From: Lactobacillus sp. ESL0701
Lineage (GTDB): Bacteria; Bacillota; Bacilli; Lactobacillales; Lactobacillaceae
DNA length: 64,000 bases
Assembly (NCBI RefSeq): GCF_029433445.1
Contig: NZ_JAQTIC010000002.1
Span: forward strand, 124,001 to 188,000
Direction of reading: 5' to 3'
A model generated the notes under the pieces. It searched no databases. It had not been told where the DNA came from and was given only the letters and a program-made list of their open reading frames with translations. Both the position numbers and the translations under genes were made by a program. This document shows positions 8,928 to 18,279 of the stretch, piece by piece. Every line of letters begins with the position of its first letter. Within the stretch, counting starts at the first letter, position 1.

Positions 8928-10475
8928 TTAATAAAAATGATAATTAGTTTGTGAATCAACTTTAACTTCATTACTTGTTAAAAATGCTTGAAACATTTGC
9001 ACGTAATCTTTGTCAGAAATTTCAAGAATTTTATCAGGGCTATATTCAGGATAAAAGCCGCCCCCCATCACGCGATAATTGTTAACGGCCAAGTAATAAG
9101 TCTCTTCATCTTGAAGCGGGCGACCATTTAATTCCAGTTTGGTCAAACGCTGTCCTACTGGTCGTGCAATGTCTGCTTCGTAATTCACGGGATAAAAAAC
9201 ATCAAAGTTAAAGAGAAAGTCACGTTTTTCTGGTAAAAATGTCACTTTACCAGCAGCATCTTTAGTTAAAAATGCCAAGCTATGTTCAATCACATGACGT
9301 AATTCACGACCAGTTAATTTTACCTTACATAACTGGTTAGAATACGGATAATTAAGCACCACATCACGCATCGTGACCTGCTTGCCAAAGCCTTTAGCCG
9401 TCTCGCTCATTACCGCGGTTGCCGAAATATCGGCACCGGTAAAATGCAGCTGCATTGACTGCAATAGGTTAATAAATGGTGCCCCTTCTAGCCGCGCTCT
9501 AGTAGCATCCCCAATTGGTGCTGGCTTTTTTAATGTCGCAATTGGATTGTCCAACCAATTTTGCGTTGCCTGATCTAGCGGTTTAGTTAATTCCGTAATG
9601 GTCTGGTCTTCCGCGTAATCCTTAGTGGCAATCAATTCAGTTGTTATTGACGTAATTTTTTTAGTCGCTTCATCAATATCAAGTACGACCTTACCAACGG
9701 CTTCGCCGCGATAACCCGGCTGCACAATTGCCGTCTGCTTGACTACCAATTGCATTTTTTGGTGTTGGTGCCCAGTTAAAAAGACATCAACTTCAGGAAT
9801 TTGCGTTAGGATTTGGTAACCCTCATTTTCACCATTATGCGGCATAAGTTCACTACCCGTCTGCGGATCATTTTCAAAGCCGCCATGATAAACAACTGCC
9901 AAAACATCAACTTGTGGTCGCAAAATTTGGGCATAATGCTTAACTTGTGCAAAAGCTGAAGTAAATTTTAAACCAGCAAGATGGTCATCCGGTTCCCAAT
10001 GGGGAATGTATTGGGTCGTAATGCCAATTATGCCGACCTTAATTCCCTGCTTTTCAATTATGCGATAGGCTTGCCCAAATGCCGGTTCACCAGTTTGCTC
10101 ATTTAAAATATTAGCATTCAACATTGGCGCTGTATTTTGCGCAAGATAATACTTCAAATAATCTTGACCATAATTAAAGTCATGGTTTCCTAAAACGCGG
10201 GCATCATAACCAATTGTATTATAACTAGCTGTATACTCTTTAAGGGCGATTTTTGTATCTGCAGCGTGGACATAAGACGCTAATGGCGCTCCCTGAAGAC
10301 AGTCGCCCGCATCGGTAACAATCACGTTCTCAGCACCATATTTTGCCTGCTGCGCTTTAATGACGCTAGCAACCCGGCTTAAACCAAAGGGAGCCTTATA
10401 ATTAGTGCTATCTTGATAATCTGTTGCCAACAAGTAACCGTGGATATCACTAGAATGTAAAAATACTAATTTCAT
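8928..10475 (-). CDS. 5'-nucleotidase / metallophosphoesterase family protein (YunD-like)
   Basis: The 515-residue protein has an N-terminal calcineurin-like metallophosphoesterase domain: the metal-binding motifs are SSDIHGYL, VTDAGDCLQGAP, LGNHDFNYG and, near residue 250, LTGHQHQK. A C-terminal 5'-nucleotidase domain (about 330-500, RDVVLNYPYSNQL and VNNYRVMGGGFYPEY) binds the nucleotide. It should hydrolyse 5'-nucleotides, UDP-sugars or cyclic nucleotides. No signal peptide is seen, so it is probably cytoplasmic like Bacillus YunD. The ATG at 10475 (MKLVFLHSSDIHG) follows AGAGAGAAAG; the longer frame to 10526 would run into the rpmF terminator. Confidence 0.85.
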   Translation of the reverse strand: MKLVFLHSSDIHGYLLATDYQDSTNYKAPFGLSRVASVIKAQQAKYGAENVIVTDAGDCLQGAPLASYVHAADTKIALKEYTASYNTIGYDARVLGNHDFNYGQDYLKYYLAQNTAPMLNANILNEQTGEPAFGQAYRIIEKQGIKVGIIGITTQYIPHWEPDDHLAGLKFTSAFAQVKHYAQILRPQVDVLAVVYHGGFENDPQTGSELMPHNGENEGYQILTQIPEVDVFLTGHQHQKMQLVVKQTAIVQPGYRGEAVGKVVLDIDEATKKITSITTELIATKDYAEDQTITELTKPLDQATQNWLDNPIATLKKPAPIGDATRARLEGAPFINLLQSMQLHFTGADISATAVMSETAKGFGKQVTMRDVVLNYPYSNQLCKVKLTGRELRHVIEHSLAFLTKDAAGKVTFLPEKRDFLFNFDVFYPVNYEADIARPVGQRLTKLELNGRPLQDEETYYLAVNNYRVMGGGFYPEYSPDKILEISDKDYVQMFQAFLTSNEVKVDSQTNYHFY

Positions 10476-10513
10476 AATCTTTCTCTCTATAATTTTCAGA
10501 AAATTTGGGCAAA

Positions 10514-10540
10514 AAAAAGACACCAAAATTTCGGTGTCTT
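10514..10540 (-). terminator. Terminator after rpmF
   Basis: On the minus strand GACACC and GGTGTC form a stem around an 8-base loop, followed by eight T residues. It lies immediately after the rpmF stop and just before the 5'-nucleotidase gene. Confidence 0.85.
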
Positions 10541-10544
10541 TTAA

Positions 10545-10736
10545 TTAGTTGTTGTCGCTAGCGCTAGTTTCGTTAACCACTTGACGACCCTTGTAATAAC
10601 CTTTAGGTGAAACTCGGTGACTCAAACGGTATTCACCAGTAGTTGCATCATAATGCATTGCTGGAACAGCTAACTTGATATGGCCACGACGTGAACGTTT
10701 CTTTTGTTTAGAAGTATGTCTCTTAGGAACTGCCAT
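10545..10736 (-). CDS. rpmF: 50S ribosomal protein L32
   Basis: The 63-residue protein opens [19 protein letters not shown], the conserved start of bacterial L32, followed by the usual basic segment. No C-x2-C zinc ribbon is present (no cysteine at all), so this is the zinc-independent form. The tail [11 protein letters not shown] is a little longer than usual. SD AAAGGAGAT precedes the ATG. The gene has its own promoter and terminator, so it is probably a single-gene unit. Confidence 0.96.
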   Translation of the reverse strand: MAVPKRHTSKQKKRSRRGHIKLAVPAMHYDATTGEYRLSHRVSPKGYYKGRQVVNETSASDNN

Positions 10737-10812
10737 TTAAATTGATCTCCTTTATTGTAGATTTAAGTTTTAGGACGCTAATAAAAGTGCCTAAATTACC
10801 TCACGTGTGTTA

Positions 10813-10841
10813 ATGATACTATTGAATGATAAATAAATCAA
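10813..10841 (-). promoter_or_regulatory. Promoter of rpmF
   Basis: On the minus strand TTGATT (10836-10841) and TATCAT (10813-10818) are 17 bases apart, about 75 bases upstream of the rpmF ATG. The leader contains a TTAGG/CCTAA inverted repeat. Confidence 0.6.
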
Positions 10842-10847
10842 GATTTA

Positions 10848-11069
10848 TTAGCTTTTCTTACCTTGATTATGTTTATTTGAACCCCAGAACCAACCAATTA
10901 AAACACCAATAATTATCATAACTACTAATACAATAATTAACGGTAATTTAACGTCAAAGAAGCCAAAATTGATTGCCACTGGCTTAGTATTAAGCACAAC
11001 GAAAATCACTGCCAACAGAATTAGAACTAAACTAAAAATTAATTTTACCTGTTGCCATTTACTTTTCAT
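10848..11069 (-). CDS. LapA-domain (DUF1049) small membrane protein
   Basis: This 73-residue protein has two hydrophobic helices (about 8-28 and 41-65) separated by NTKPVAINFGFFDVKLPL. The motif of a first helix followed by N..PV.i.F.f is diagnostic for the LapA/DUF1049 family of small inner-membrane proteins, some linked to LPS or envelope assembly in Gram-negatives; its job in lactobacilli is unknown. The tail SNKHNQGKKS is basic. It begins 8 bases after the SDR gene and is likely in one operon with rnz and the SDR gene. Confidence 0.7.
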   Translation of the reverse strand: MKSKWQQVKLIFSLVLILLAVIFVVLNTKPVAINFGFFDVKLPLIIVLVVMIIIGVLIGWFWGSNKHNQGKKS

Positions 11070-11077
11070 GTTAGGCC

Positions 11078-11878
11078 CTACTTTCTAGAAGCATACTTTA
11101 AAGATAGGTTATCACCAATAGTTGGGAACAAGTTATACAATTTAGCCAAAGCAGCTAAGCTAAGTGGTAAATTAAGCTCACGTTTATTACTGCCAAAGTA
11201 ATGAACAACTTGCCAAGCAACATCATCAGGATCAAGCATGAACTTTTCTACACTTTGAGCATACTTACCGCTCTTATCAGCAATATTAAAGAAATTAGTG
11301 TAAACAGGTCCCGGATTAACGGTCATGACTTTGACACCAAATGGCTTTAATTCCAACCGTAAAACATTAGAAAACTGGATAACAGCGGCTTTGGAAGCAC
11401 TATATGCGGCAGACTTAGCCGTTGGAATCTTACCCGCAACTGAACCCAAGTTAATGATTTGACCAGTTTTTTGCTCGATCATGACCCGACCAACTAGTCT
11501 GGTAAAATACATTAGTCCTAAGACATTAACTTGAAACATTGCTGCTGTTTCTCGCCGATCCGTATCAACGAATTGCTCAAACTTACCAAAGCCAGCACAG
11601 TTAACCAAATAATCAATGTGCTTGGTTACCTTGGTTATTTCCTTAAAAGTAGCGTCAATTTGGTCATTTTTTCCCATATCAGTAGCAAAAGTATAAGAAG
11701 CCGCACCCGAAAGTTCCCGCGCTTCAGCAGCAATTTGCTTAAGCTTATCCATGCTACGATTGCGAGCAATCAAAATGACTGTGGCTCCACGCCCAGCGCT
11801 CTCTAACGCAATTGAACGACCAATACCGCTGGAAGCACCAGTTACAACTACAACCTTATTTCTTAACGAATCACTCAT
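11078..11878 (-). CDS. Short-chain dehydrogenase/reductase (YqjQ-like)
   Basis: The 266-residue Rossmann-fold enzyme has the classical SDR signatures: NAD(P)-binding TGASSGIGR near residue 15, NCAGFG, the catalytic Ser in NLGSVAGK and the Y-x3-K pair in YSASKAA. The substrate cannot be predicted. I start at the ATG at 11878 because AAAGGTGA lies just upstream, while the ATG at 11887 would sit inside that SD. The start overlaps the rnz stop by 8 bases. Bacillus yqjQ, an SDR gene, also lies near rnz, so this is a conserved pairing of unknown meaning. Confidence 0.85.
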   Translation of the reverse strand: MSDSLRNKVVVVTGASSGIGRSIALESAGRGATVILIARNRSMDKLKQIAAEARELSGAASYTFATDMGKNDQIDATFKEITKVTKHIDYLVNCAGFGKFEQFVDTDRRETAAMFQVNVLGLMYFTRLVGRVMIEQKTGQIINLGSVAGKIPTAKSAAYSASKAAVIQFSNVLRLELKPFGVKVMTVNPGPVYTNFFNIADKSGKYAQSVEKFMLDPDDVAWQVVHYFGSNKRELNLPLSLAALAKLYNLFPTIGDNLSLKYASRK

Positions 11879-12812
11879 TGTTTTCACCTTTCATTGGAAT
11901 CTCTACTCGGTCAAAATCATTAGCCAAATTAGTATTCGGAAATACTTTTCGTGCCTGTTTTTCCAAATTCTTAGCTTTAGCGCCCAAATATCTTGCCGAA
12001 ATATGGTTCAAATATAAACTTTGGACGCCATTATCGCGCGCAATTTTGGCTGCTTCAACCGCAGTCGAATGATAATATGAATGCGCTAAGTCAGCTTCAT
12101 TGCCGGCAAATGTTGATTCATGGACTAAGACATCCGCATTCTGTGCTAATTTAGCAATTGTTGGTGTTGAACGAGTATCATAAATAACTGTTACTATTCT
12201 ACCAGGTTTATCAGGACCGAGAAAGTCCTTACCGTCTAAAACAGTACCATCAGCTAGTGAAACTTTTTCACCATTCTTTAGTTTACCAAGTAATGGACCG
12301 TTTGGCACATTATATTGCGCTAATTTATCCATTAAAAGTTCACCTTGATGTGAATCCTCAACTACCCGATAACCAAAACTAGGTACGCGGTGAACTAATT
12401 TTTCAGCATAAACCTTAAAACCTTGTCCTTGATAGATTAAGCCGCCCTGGTCTAACACAACAAACTTAATTGGGTAAGTAACCTTAGTGCGTGATACTCG
12501 CAAAGCTGTACGCACAAACTGTTCCAGTCCACTTGGACCATAAATTGTCAAAGGTCCAACATCACCTTGAAAAGATCTAGTTGCAAGTAAGCCCGGCAGA
12601 CCAAAAATGTGATCGCCATGATTATGCGAAATAAAAATCTTGGTTACCTTGCGTAAACGGATATTTGTCCGCAATATCTGGTGTTGCGTAGCTTCTCCAA
12701 CATCAAATAACCAGATTTCATTTATTTCATCAAGCATCTTCAGTGCAATACTTGAAACATTACGCTTTTTGGACGGTTGGCCCGCTCCTGTACCTAGAAA
12801 TTGTAATTCCAT
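11871..12812 (-). CDS. rnz: Ribonuclease Z
   Basis: RNase Z removes 3' trailers from tRNA precursors that lack an encoded CCA. The 313-residue protein begins MELQFLGTGAGQPSKKRN and carries the metallo-beta-lactamase motif SHNHGDHIFGLPGLL (near residue 60), the downstream His and Asp ligands (LVHESTFAGNEADLAHSYYH) and the C-terminal LNHISARY segment. Length and motifs fit the short bacterial form with the exosite insertion (about 150-210). SD GGGAAAG precedes the ATG. The SDR gene overlaps its 3' end. Confidence 0.95.
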   Translation of the reverse strand: MELQFLGTGAGQPSKKRNVSSIALKMLDEINEIWLFDVGEATQHQILRTNIRLRKVTKIFISHNHGDHIFGLPGLLATRSFQGDVGPLTIYGPSGLEQFVRTALRVSRTKVTYPIKFVVLDQGGLIYQGQGFKVYAEKLVHRVPSFGYRVVEDSHQGELLMDKLAQYNVPNGPLLGKLKNGEKVSLADGTVLDGKDFLGPDKPGRIVTVIYDTRSTPTIAKLAQNADVLVHESTFAGNEADLAHSYYHSTAVEAAKIARDNGVQSLYLNHISARYLGAKAKNLEKQARKVFPNTNLANDFDRVEIPMKGENNE

Positions 12813-12824
12813 ATCTTTCCCGTT

Positions 12825-14744
12825 CTAAAATCTTGCGTGCTTGACAATTGTCTTCGCAATCAAAACACTATAATACTTTGATCCTACTGGTGTTGGGTGT
12901 GTATTGTCCTGATAAAACCAGTTGGAATGCTTCTTTGAATAATTATACCAATCAATGATAATTAAATTCGGATATTTTTTGGCTGCCGTTTGCAGCAACT
13001 TATTAACCTGATTTTGCCATGGCTTAGTTGGCACGTGTGTATTAATCCAAAAGACCTGCGTCTTGGGTCCCATCTGCTTCATTAGCCGATCTAAGTCACG
13101 CATTGAAAATGGTCCATTAGTCCCAAGACCAATTAAAACGTTGTTGGCTAAGGCCTTTTGGGACTGATACTGATTAATTAATCCCGTAGCCACACTTAAT
13201 TGGCGTGACACTGCAGCATCGATTACAGCCTTAGGCATCAATTGCGCAAGCGTATTGCTCGAACCTGCCATTACGGAATCACCAATTGCCGTTAACTGCA
13301 CTTTTTGTGCTAATTGCAGGTCTAATTGTGAAATGCCATATTTTTTAAATGACCGGTTAACTGGATGACTTTTTGCGGTGCGTTGTGCCTCATTAACTAG
13401 TTTAGTCCTTTGCCGCGTTTTTTTCTTGGCTTTTTGCAATTTAGAAATTAAAATTTGATTATCTTTTTTCTGTTGTACTTGATTTATCCTAATCCGTGTA
13501 GCCAATTGCGACTTATTAAAATCTTGTGCTTTAACCGTCGGTGAAACTAAAATCCCCGTGGTACCAATTAAAAATATCAAACAGCTAACAATTGCTTGTA
13601 ATTTAGTTAAATAATTTGTAGTTGACTTTTTAAACAAATGACTGCAATATTTTTTAAATTTTACCCACGTAGTTTTGCCCAGTGGCTGTTCAATTAAACG
13701 GTAGGAAATTTCACTTAACAGCAAAATCAAAACAATTTCAATTAACGGATACAGCAAAACATGATCCGCCATATTGGTTACTTTGTCTTCAAAGAAAATC
13801 ATTACGGGAAATTGATAGAGATATATTCCGTAACTGCGTGAACCAATCCAGTTAAATAGTGGATTAGTCAGCCACTTATTCCAATGACTACCTGGGTGAG
13901 CAATAATTCCGACCAAAATAGCCGTGAATAACGTAAATAATAGCATCCCGCCATAATAAGGAAATGCCTGTTCTGGATTCATCTGGGGACTAAAGAACAA
14001 CCAAATTAAACCGCATAATGATACTAAACCCACGCCGTCAAGCAGCCAAGTATCAACCTTAGTAACATTCTTACGTAACTTTTCCATTGGCCAGATTACT
14101 GCTAAAGCTGCACCTAACCCTAACGAAAAGAAGCGTGTATCTGTACCATAATAGATTCGATTAATGTCAACACCGCTATGATACATAATTGCCATCTCTA
14201 GCGCTGAAGCAATAGACACACCGAATAAAATCCAAAAACTTGTTTTTCGTTTCTTAGCAAACTTAACTAGTAAAAAAATTACGATTGGCCATAAAAGATA
14301 AAACTGACCGTTAATTGACATTGTCCATAAATGCGTAAACGGTGATTCATTAGTAGCAAACCGTTCAAAATAACTTTGACCATTTAAAATCTGCCAGAAA
14401 TTATAAACATTCAGCAGGTTAGCTGCCACAACTTGTGCTAATTTAACTAGCAAATTACGTTGAAACAAAAAGATATAAGCTGCCGATAACCACAAAACAG
14501 CAATTAACGGCGGATATAATTTTTTAATCCGACCTAAATAAAATTTGCGTTGATCGTAATACCCTTGCTCGCGGTATGCCTTAAACATATGATCCGTGAC
14601 TAGATATCCCGATAACACAAAAAAGATCGGCACCCCAAGATAACCGCCGACGAAAGTATTAGGATTGAGGTGATATAAAATCACGCCAATCACTGCCAAT
14701 GCTCTAAGTCCAGAATATCCTGTAATAAACCGATTTTTTGTCAT
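12825..14744 (-). CDS. OatA-like acyltransferase: membrane acyltransferase-3 plus extracellular SGNH domain
   Basis: Ten or eleven membrane helices (about residues 10-400) form an acyltransferase-3 domain; RALAVIGVILYHLNP carries the conserved His. A lysine- and glutamine-rich linker (about 425-475) leads to an extracellular SGNH/GDSL-type domain, with the nucleophile in AIGDSVMAGSS and the D-x2-H pair in DNTHPTP. This architecture is that of peptidoglycan O-acetyltransferases OatA/Adr, which modify cell wall and resist lysozyme; O-acetylation of another wall polymer is also possible. The ATG lacks a strong SD (GAAAAG). obgE lies 28 bases upstream. Confidence 0.85.
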   Translation of the reverse strand: MTKNRFITGYSGLRALAVIGVILYHLNPNTFVGGYLGVPIFFVLSGYLVTDHMFKAYREQGYYDQRKFYLGRIKKLYPPLIAVLWLSAAYIFLFQRNLLVKLAQVVAANLLNVYNFWQILNGQSYFERFATNESPFTHLWTMSINGQFYLLWPIVIFLLVKFAKKRKTSFWILFGVSIASALEMAIMYHSGVDINRIYYGTDTRFFSLGLGAALAVIWPMEKLRKNVTKVDTWLLDGVGLVSLCGLIWLFFSPQMNPEQAFPYYGGMLLFTLFTAILVGIIAHPGSHWNKWLTNPLFNWIGSRSYGIYLYQFPVMIFFEDKVTNMADHVLLYPLIEIVLILLLSEISYRLIEQPLGKTTWVKFKKYCSHLFKKSTTNYLTKLQAIVSCLIFLIGTTGILVSPTVKAQDFNKSQLATRIRINQVQQKKDNQILISKLQKAKKKTRQRTKLVNEAQRTAKSHPVNRSFKKYGISQLDLQLAQKVQLTAIGDSVMAGSSNTLAQLMPKAVIDAAVSRQLSVATGLINQYQSQKALANNVLIGLGTNGPFSMRDLDRLMKQMGPKTQVFWINTHVPTKPWQNQVNKLLQTAAKKYPNLIIIDWYNYSKKHSNWFYQDNTHPTPVGSKYYSVLIAKTIVKHARF

Positions 14745-14771
14745 ATTGTCAAACTTTTCTATTTAATGATT

Positions 14772-16076
14772 CTATTGGACAAATTCAAAATTGAATGTAC
14801 CAATTATTACGTCGTCGCCGTCTACGGCTCCATTTTCGCGTAAAGCGTCATCAACGCCTAAATTCTTCAGCTTACGAGCTAACCGCATAACCCCATCGTG
14901 GTGGTCAATATTGGTACGTTCAACCAGCCGAAGCAAACTTTCACCTTTAATCTCAAAGACATGATCTTCAAGTTTTTCAATTGTAAACTCATTCTTTTTA
15001 GGAGCAGTAAACTTGTATTCCTTAGTTTCTTCAACCTGCTTAGGAGCTTCTTCAGCCTGACGCTTTTCAACTTCAGCAACCATCGTAGCAGTATCTTGCA
15101 TCAAGACATCAACGCCTTGATGAGCTACACTTGAAATTGCATAAACAGGTTCTGTAATCCCTGCTGCCTGCAAGTTTTGCTTAAATTCAGCAAGCTTCTC
15201 ATCTGAACCAGGAAGATCCATTTGTGAAGCAACAATTAATTCCTGCTTGTTTTCAAGATTATCATCATAAGTCAACAATTCTTTACGAATCGCCTTGTAA
15301 TCAGCCATCGCATCACGACCATTAGCTGGATCCATTGAAACGAGGTGCAAAATAACTTTAGTTCGCTCAATATGGCGTAAAAATTGAATTCCCAAGCCAA
15401 CACCTTGACTGGCACCCTCAATTAATCCGGGCAAGTCAGCCATTGAAAAGTCCCGACCATCAGGCAGGATCACCATGCCTAAATTAGGCGTTAACGTAGT
15501 AAACGAATAAGCTGCAATTTTTGGCTTAGCTTTAGTAACAACTGATAGTAAGGTCGACTTACCAACAGATGGAAAGCCAACTAACCCAACATCAGCTAAT
15601 ACCTTTAATTCCAGCCGCAAGATGCGATCTTCTCCCGGTTCGCCGTTTTCAGCAATTTCTGGTGCCGTGTTTACGCTTGTGGCAAAGTGAATATTGCCGC
15701 GTCCGCCGCGTCCGCCGCGTGCAACAACTAATTCCTGCTTGTTTTCGGTTAAATCACCAATTTCTTCATTGGTATCAAAGTCATAAACTGTTGTACCAAT
15801 CGGGACCTTTAAGTATAAATCCTTTGCACCACGCCCATATTGGGACTTAATGCGTCCATTTTCACCGGATTCCGCTTTAAATTTTCGCCGATAACGAAAA
15901 TCCATCAACGTTCTTAATCCGCTATCCGCAACAAAAATAATACTGCCGCCACGACCGCCGTCACCACCGGCTGGACCGCCATTTGGAACGTACTTTTCAT
16001 GGCGGAAAGCAACCATGCCATCGCCGCCTTTACCGGCTTGGACTTCAATCTTAGTTTGATCGACAAATGTAGGCAT
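14772..16076 (-). CDS. obgE: Obg/CgtA ribosome-associated GTPase
   Basis: This 434-residue GTPase acts in late 50S assembly and the stress response. Domains in order are the glycine-rich Obg fold (1-158, with [13 protein letters not shown]), the G domain ([12 protein letters not shown]-loop, [12 protein letters not shown], and SQMDLP as the NKxD equivalent) and a C-terminal OCT domain (about 355-434). The G4 motif is SQMD rather than NKxD, a known variation in low-GC Obg proteins. SD AAGGAG precedes the ATG. The oatA-like gene follows by 28 bases. Confidence 0.95.
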   Translation of the reverse strand: MPTFVDQTKIEVQAGKGGDGMVAFRHEKYVPNGGPAGGDGGRGGSIIFVADSGLRTLMDFRYRRKFKAESGENGRIKSQYGRGAKDLYLKVPIGTTVYDFDTNEEIGDLTENKQELVVARGGRGGRGNIHFATSVNTAPEIAENGEPGEDRILRLELKVLADVGLVGFPSVGKSTLLSVVTKAKPKIAAYSFTTLTPNLGMVILPDGRDFSMADLPGLIEGASQGVGLGIQFLRHIERTKVILHLVSMDPANGRDAMADYKAIRKELLTYDDNLENKQELIVASQMDLPGSDEKLAEFKQNLQAAGITEPVYAISSVAHQGVDVLMQDTATMVAEVEKRQAEEAPKQVEETKEYKFTAPKKNEFTIEKLEDHVFEIKGESLLRLVERTNIDHHDGVMRLARKLKNLGVDDALRENGAVDGDDVIIGTFNFEFVQ

Positions 16077-16156
16077 GTCAATTCTCCTTCCGTCTCTTAA
16101 ACTCTAATACATTACTATAACATAAAAACTACTGTTATCACCCGTTAACTTTACAA

Positions 16157-17959
16157 TTACAGGGTTAACTTAATTGTTTGCGCTTGCGGCAGTGTTAAGC
16201 CCACAGCTCGCAATTCATCAATTGATGCTTCTTTAATCTTTTTAAGAGAACCGAACTGCCGCAACAATTTATTTCTACTCTTGGGACCAATTCCTTTAAT
16301 CGAGTCTAATTTACTCGACAAAGCATTTTTGGCATGCGTTTTACGGTGAAAGGTAATCGCAAACCGGTGGACTTCATCTTGAATTCTAGTCATCAAGTAA
16401 AAGCCCTGTGATTTTGGATCAAGCGGAATCAGCTTTAGGGGTATGCCATTAATTGGATCACCAAAAAGCAAGTGGTTGGTGCGGTGCTTATCATCCTTAA
16501 CCATTCCCGCAACCGGAATGTTCAGGTTTAATTCATTGCGCAATACGTCTTCACACGCTTCAACTTGGATTTGTCCCCCATCCATTAGGATTAGGTCGGG
16601 CATCTTCTGGTGTTCACGCAGCAGCCTGCCATAGCGGCGTCTAACAACTTCCCGCGTGTTTCTGACTTCATCGCCACCATTTTGGTGTTCGACTTCACCC
16701 TTGAGCTTATACTTCCGATAGGCATTTTTGTCAGGCTCACCATCTTTGAAGACAACTAACGCCGAGACAGGATCAGCTCCCTGAATATGTGAGTGGTCAA
16801 AACTTTCAATAACGTGGCCATAAGGCAACTCAAGTGACGCAAAAATTTCTTTTTGTGCCCCCTTAGTCTTGCGATTGCCTAGTTCTAACAACCTAAATTT
16901 ATCGTCAAGCTTTAATTTAGCATTATCCTTAGCCATATCTAAAAGCGCTCGTTTTTGCCCGCGCTGCGGTGTTCTAACCGGTACAGCCAACACCTCGGCT
17001 AATGCTTCATTATCTAAACCTTGTGGTACCAATACTTCTTTGGGTAAAATTCGGTTCTTTTGCCCATAAAACTGCACGATAAACGATGCAAAAGTATCCT
17101 CTGGATCACTGGTATCAGTTAACGGATACATCCGCGTTTCACGACGTAGTAATTTAGCCTGCCGCAAGAAGAAAATCTGAATCGAAATCCAAGATTTATC
17201 AACATAAAAATTAAAAATATCGCGCTGCTTATTATCATTCGAGATAATTTTTTGCTTTTCAACGGTTTCTTCAATGTATTTCAACTGATCACGAATATCT
17301 GCTGCCCGTTCAAATTCAAGATTCTGTGATGCTTCCAGCATCTTTTGGTTCAAATCCTGCTTAACTGAAGCAATATCACCATTAAGAAAGCTTTTGATTT
17401 TCTTAATCTGAGCATCGTACGTTGCCTTAGGTACAGTCTTAAAACAAGCACCCAAGCACTGTCCCATATGATAATACAGACACGGGCGCCCTTCTTTACC
17501 ATGACAATGCCTAAGGGGAAAAACTTTTTGAATAAATTTCAAAGTTGCCTGAGCCGCATAGACATTAGGATACGGACCAAAATAGTAACCGCCATCGCGG
17601 CGAACAATACTCGTTAACTTTGTCTGTGGGTCACGCTCATTGGTGATTTCAATGTAAGGATAACCTGTACCTTGTTTTAATTGCACATTATAATAAGGCT
17701 GATATTTTTTGATTAGCGTAATTTCTAATAAAAATGCTTCCTTGTCAGTCGACACCGTAATAATATCGTAATCACGGATTTCCCGTACTAATTCGGCGCG
17801 CCGACCAACTTGTTTACTTTTAAAATATGAGCGTACCCGATTTTTTAGATTTTTTGACTTACCGACATAAATAACTGTCCCATTAATGTCCTTCATTAAG
17901 TAACAGCCCGGCTGCGCGGGTAATAATTTCAATTTGTTTTCAATTAATTCTGTCGCCAA
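16157..17959 (-). CDS. uvrC: UvrABC system protein C (TTG start)
   Basis: UvrC makes the two incisions of nucleotide excision repair. An N-terminal GIY-YIG domain (about 15-95, GCYLMKDINGTVIYVGKSKNLKNR) leads to a UVR motif (about 200-235), the RNase H-like endonuclease domain (ILMDGGQIQVE) and C-terminal helix-hairpin-helix motifs (LDSIKGIGPKSRNKLLRQFG). I start at the TTG at 17959: a G-rich SD (GGGGGGAG) sits about 8 bases upstream and translation from here gives LATELIENKLK, matching the usual UvrC N-terminus and 600 residues. An upstream ATG at 17998 lacks an SD. Confidence 0.95.
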   Translation of the reverse strand: MATELIENKLKLLPAQPGCYLMKDINGTVIYVGKSKNLKNRVRSYFKSKQVGRRAELVREIRDYDIITVSTDKEAFLLEITLIKKYQPYYNVQLKQGTGYPYIEITNERDPQTKLTSIVRRDGGYYFGPYPNVYAAQATLKFIQKVFPLRHCHGKEGRPCLYYHMGQCLGACFKTVPKATYDAQIKKIKSFLNGDIASVKQDLNQKMLEASQNLEFERAADIRDQLKYIEETVEKQKIISNDNKQRDIFNFYVDKSWISIQIFFLRQAKLLRRETRMYPLTDTSDPEDTFASFIVQFYGQKNRILPKEVLVPQGLDNEALAEVLAVPVRTPQRGQKRALLDMAKDNAKLKLDDKFRLLELGNRKTKGAQKEIFASLELPYGHVIESFDHSHIQGADPVSALVVFKDGEPDKNAYRKYKLKGEVEHQNGGDEVRNTREVVRRRYGRLLREHQKMPDLILMDGGQIQVEACEDVLRNELNLNIPVAGMVKDDKHRTNHLLFGDPINGIPLKLIPLDPKSQGFYLMTRIQDEVHRFAITFHRKTHAKNALSSKLDSIKGIGPKSRNKLLRQFGSLKKIKEASIDELRAVGLTLPQAQTIKLTL

Positions 17960-18051
17960 AAAATCACTCCCCCCAAAATGTATTATTAATTTTAACATAA
18001 CTCAACTGAAATCGGTTTTATTCTAACTTCGCCATTAGCTTTACATAATTA

Positions 18052-18070
18052 AAATTATTTAAAATAATTT
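18052..18070. repeat. AT-only inverted repeat between uvrC and the small plus-strand gene
   Basis: AAATTATTT (18052-18060) and AAATAATTT (18062-18070) form a perfect 9-base inverted repeat around one base. It lies about 30 bases upstream of the -10 of the 40-codon gene and about 95 bases upstream of uvrC. It could be an operator or UP-like element, or chance in A+T-rich sequence. Confidence 0.35.
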
Positions 18071-18098
18071 AATACTAGCTCTCGCCACCAAATTTTAT

Positions 18099-18104
18099 TA
18101 TAAT
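18099..18104 (+). promoter_or_regulatory. -10 element of the 40-codon gene
   Basis: A perfect TATAAT lies 25 bases upstream of the ATG at 18129. The -35 position (TAGCTC at 17 bases) is poor, so only the -10 is called. Confidence 0.5.
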
Positions 18105-18128
18105 GAGCTTAACGAAAGGATGATATTT

Positions 18129-18251
18129 ATGGGCTTAACTTTTAAAAAACAAGATGAACTAGAAAGATTATTTGATAAGTTCGCAACTGTACCAGAAGAT
18201 AAAAAGAAAAAATTAGGCAAAGACATTAAAAAGAAAACTAAAGACAAATAA
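18129..18251 (+). CDS. Small lysine-rich protein of 40 residues
   Basis: The frame encodes MGLTFKKQDELERLFDKFAT followed by a lysine-rich helix-like tail ending KKKTKDK. A clear SD (AAAGGATG) stands 8 bases before the ATG, a TATAAT lies upstream and a strong terminator starts at the stop codon, so this is a complete single-gene unit. It resembles small streptococcal and lactobacillar proteins I recall under the label SPJ_0845 family, but I cannot confirm that. Eighteen of 40 residues are Lys, Arg, Asp or Glu in an amphipathic pattern with no hydrophobic segment, so a soluble or nucleic-acid- or protein-binding peptide is possible. The function is unknown. Confidence 0.75.
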   Translation: MGLTFKKQDELERLFDKFATVPEDKKKKLGKDIKKKTKDK

Positions 18252-18279
18252 AAATGACTCTAATCAGAGTCATTTTTAT
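18250..18279. terminator. Bidirectional terminator between the 40-codon gene and engB
   Basis: AAAAATGACTC and GAGTCATTTTT form a perfect 11-base stem with a 6-base loop. It starts at the stop codon of the small plus-strand gene and ends at the stop of engB, so it can serve both converging genes. Confidence 0.88.

Noticed and set aside
10476-10526. N-terminal extension of the 5'-nucleotidase
   Set aside because: It overlaps the rpmF terminator and has no SD; the MKLVFLHSSDIHG start fits the family.
13400-13500. Lys/Gln-rich stretch in the OatA-like protein as a possible frameshift or fusion
   Set aside because: The reading frame is continuous, and a charged linker between the membrane acyltransferase and the SGNH domain is normal for this family.
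14879-15850. Long open frames antisense to obgE, and similar ones opposite pyk, clpX, typA and recD2
   Set aside because: They are shadows of real genes, without SDs, promoters or plausible protein composition.
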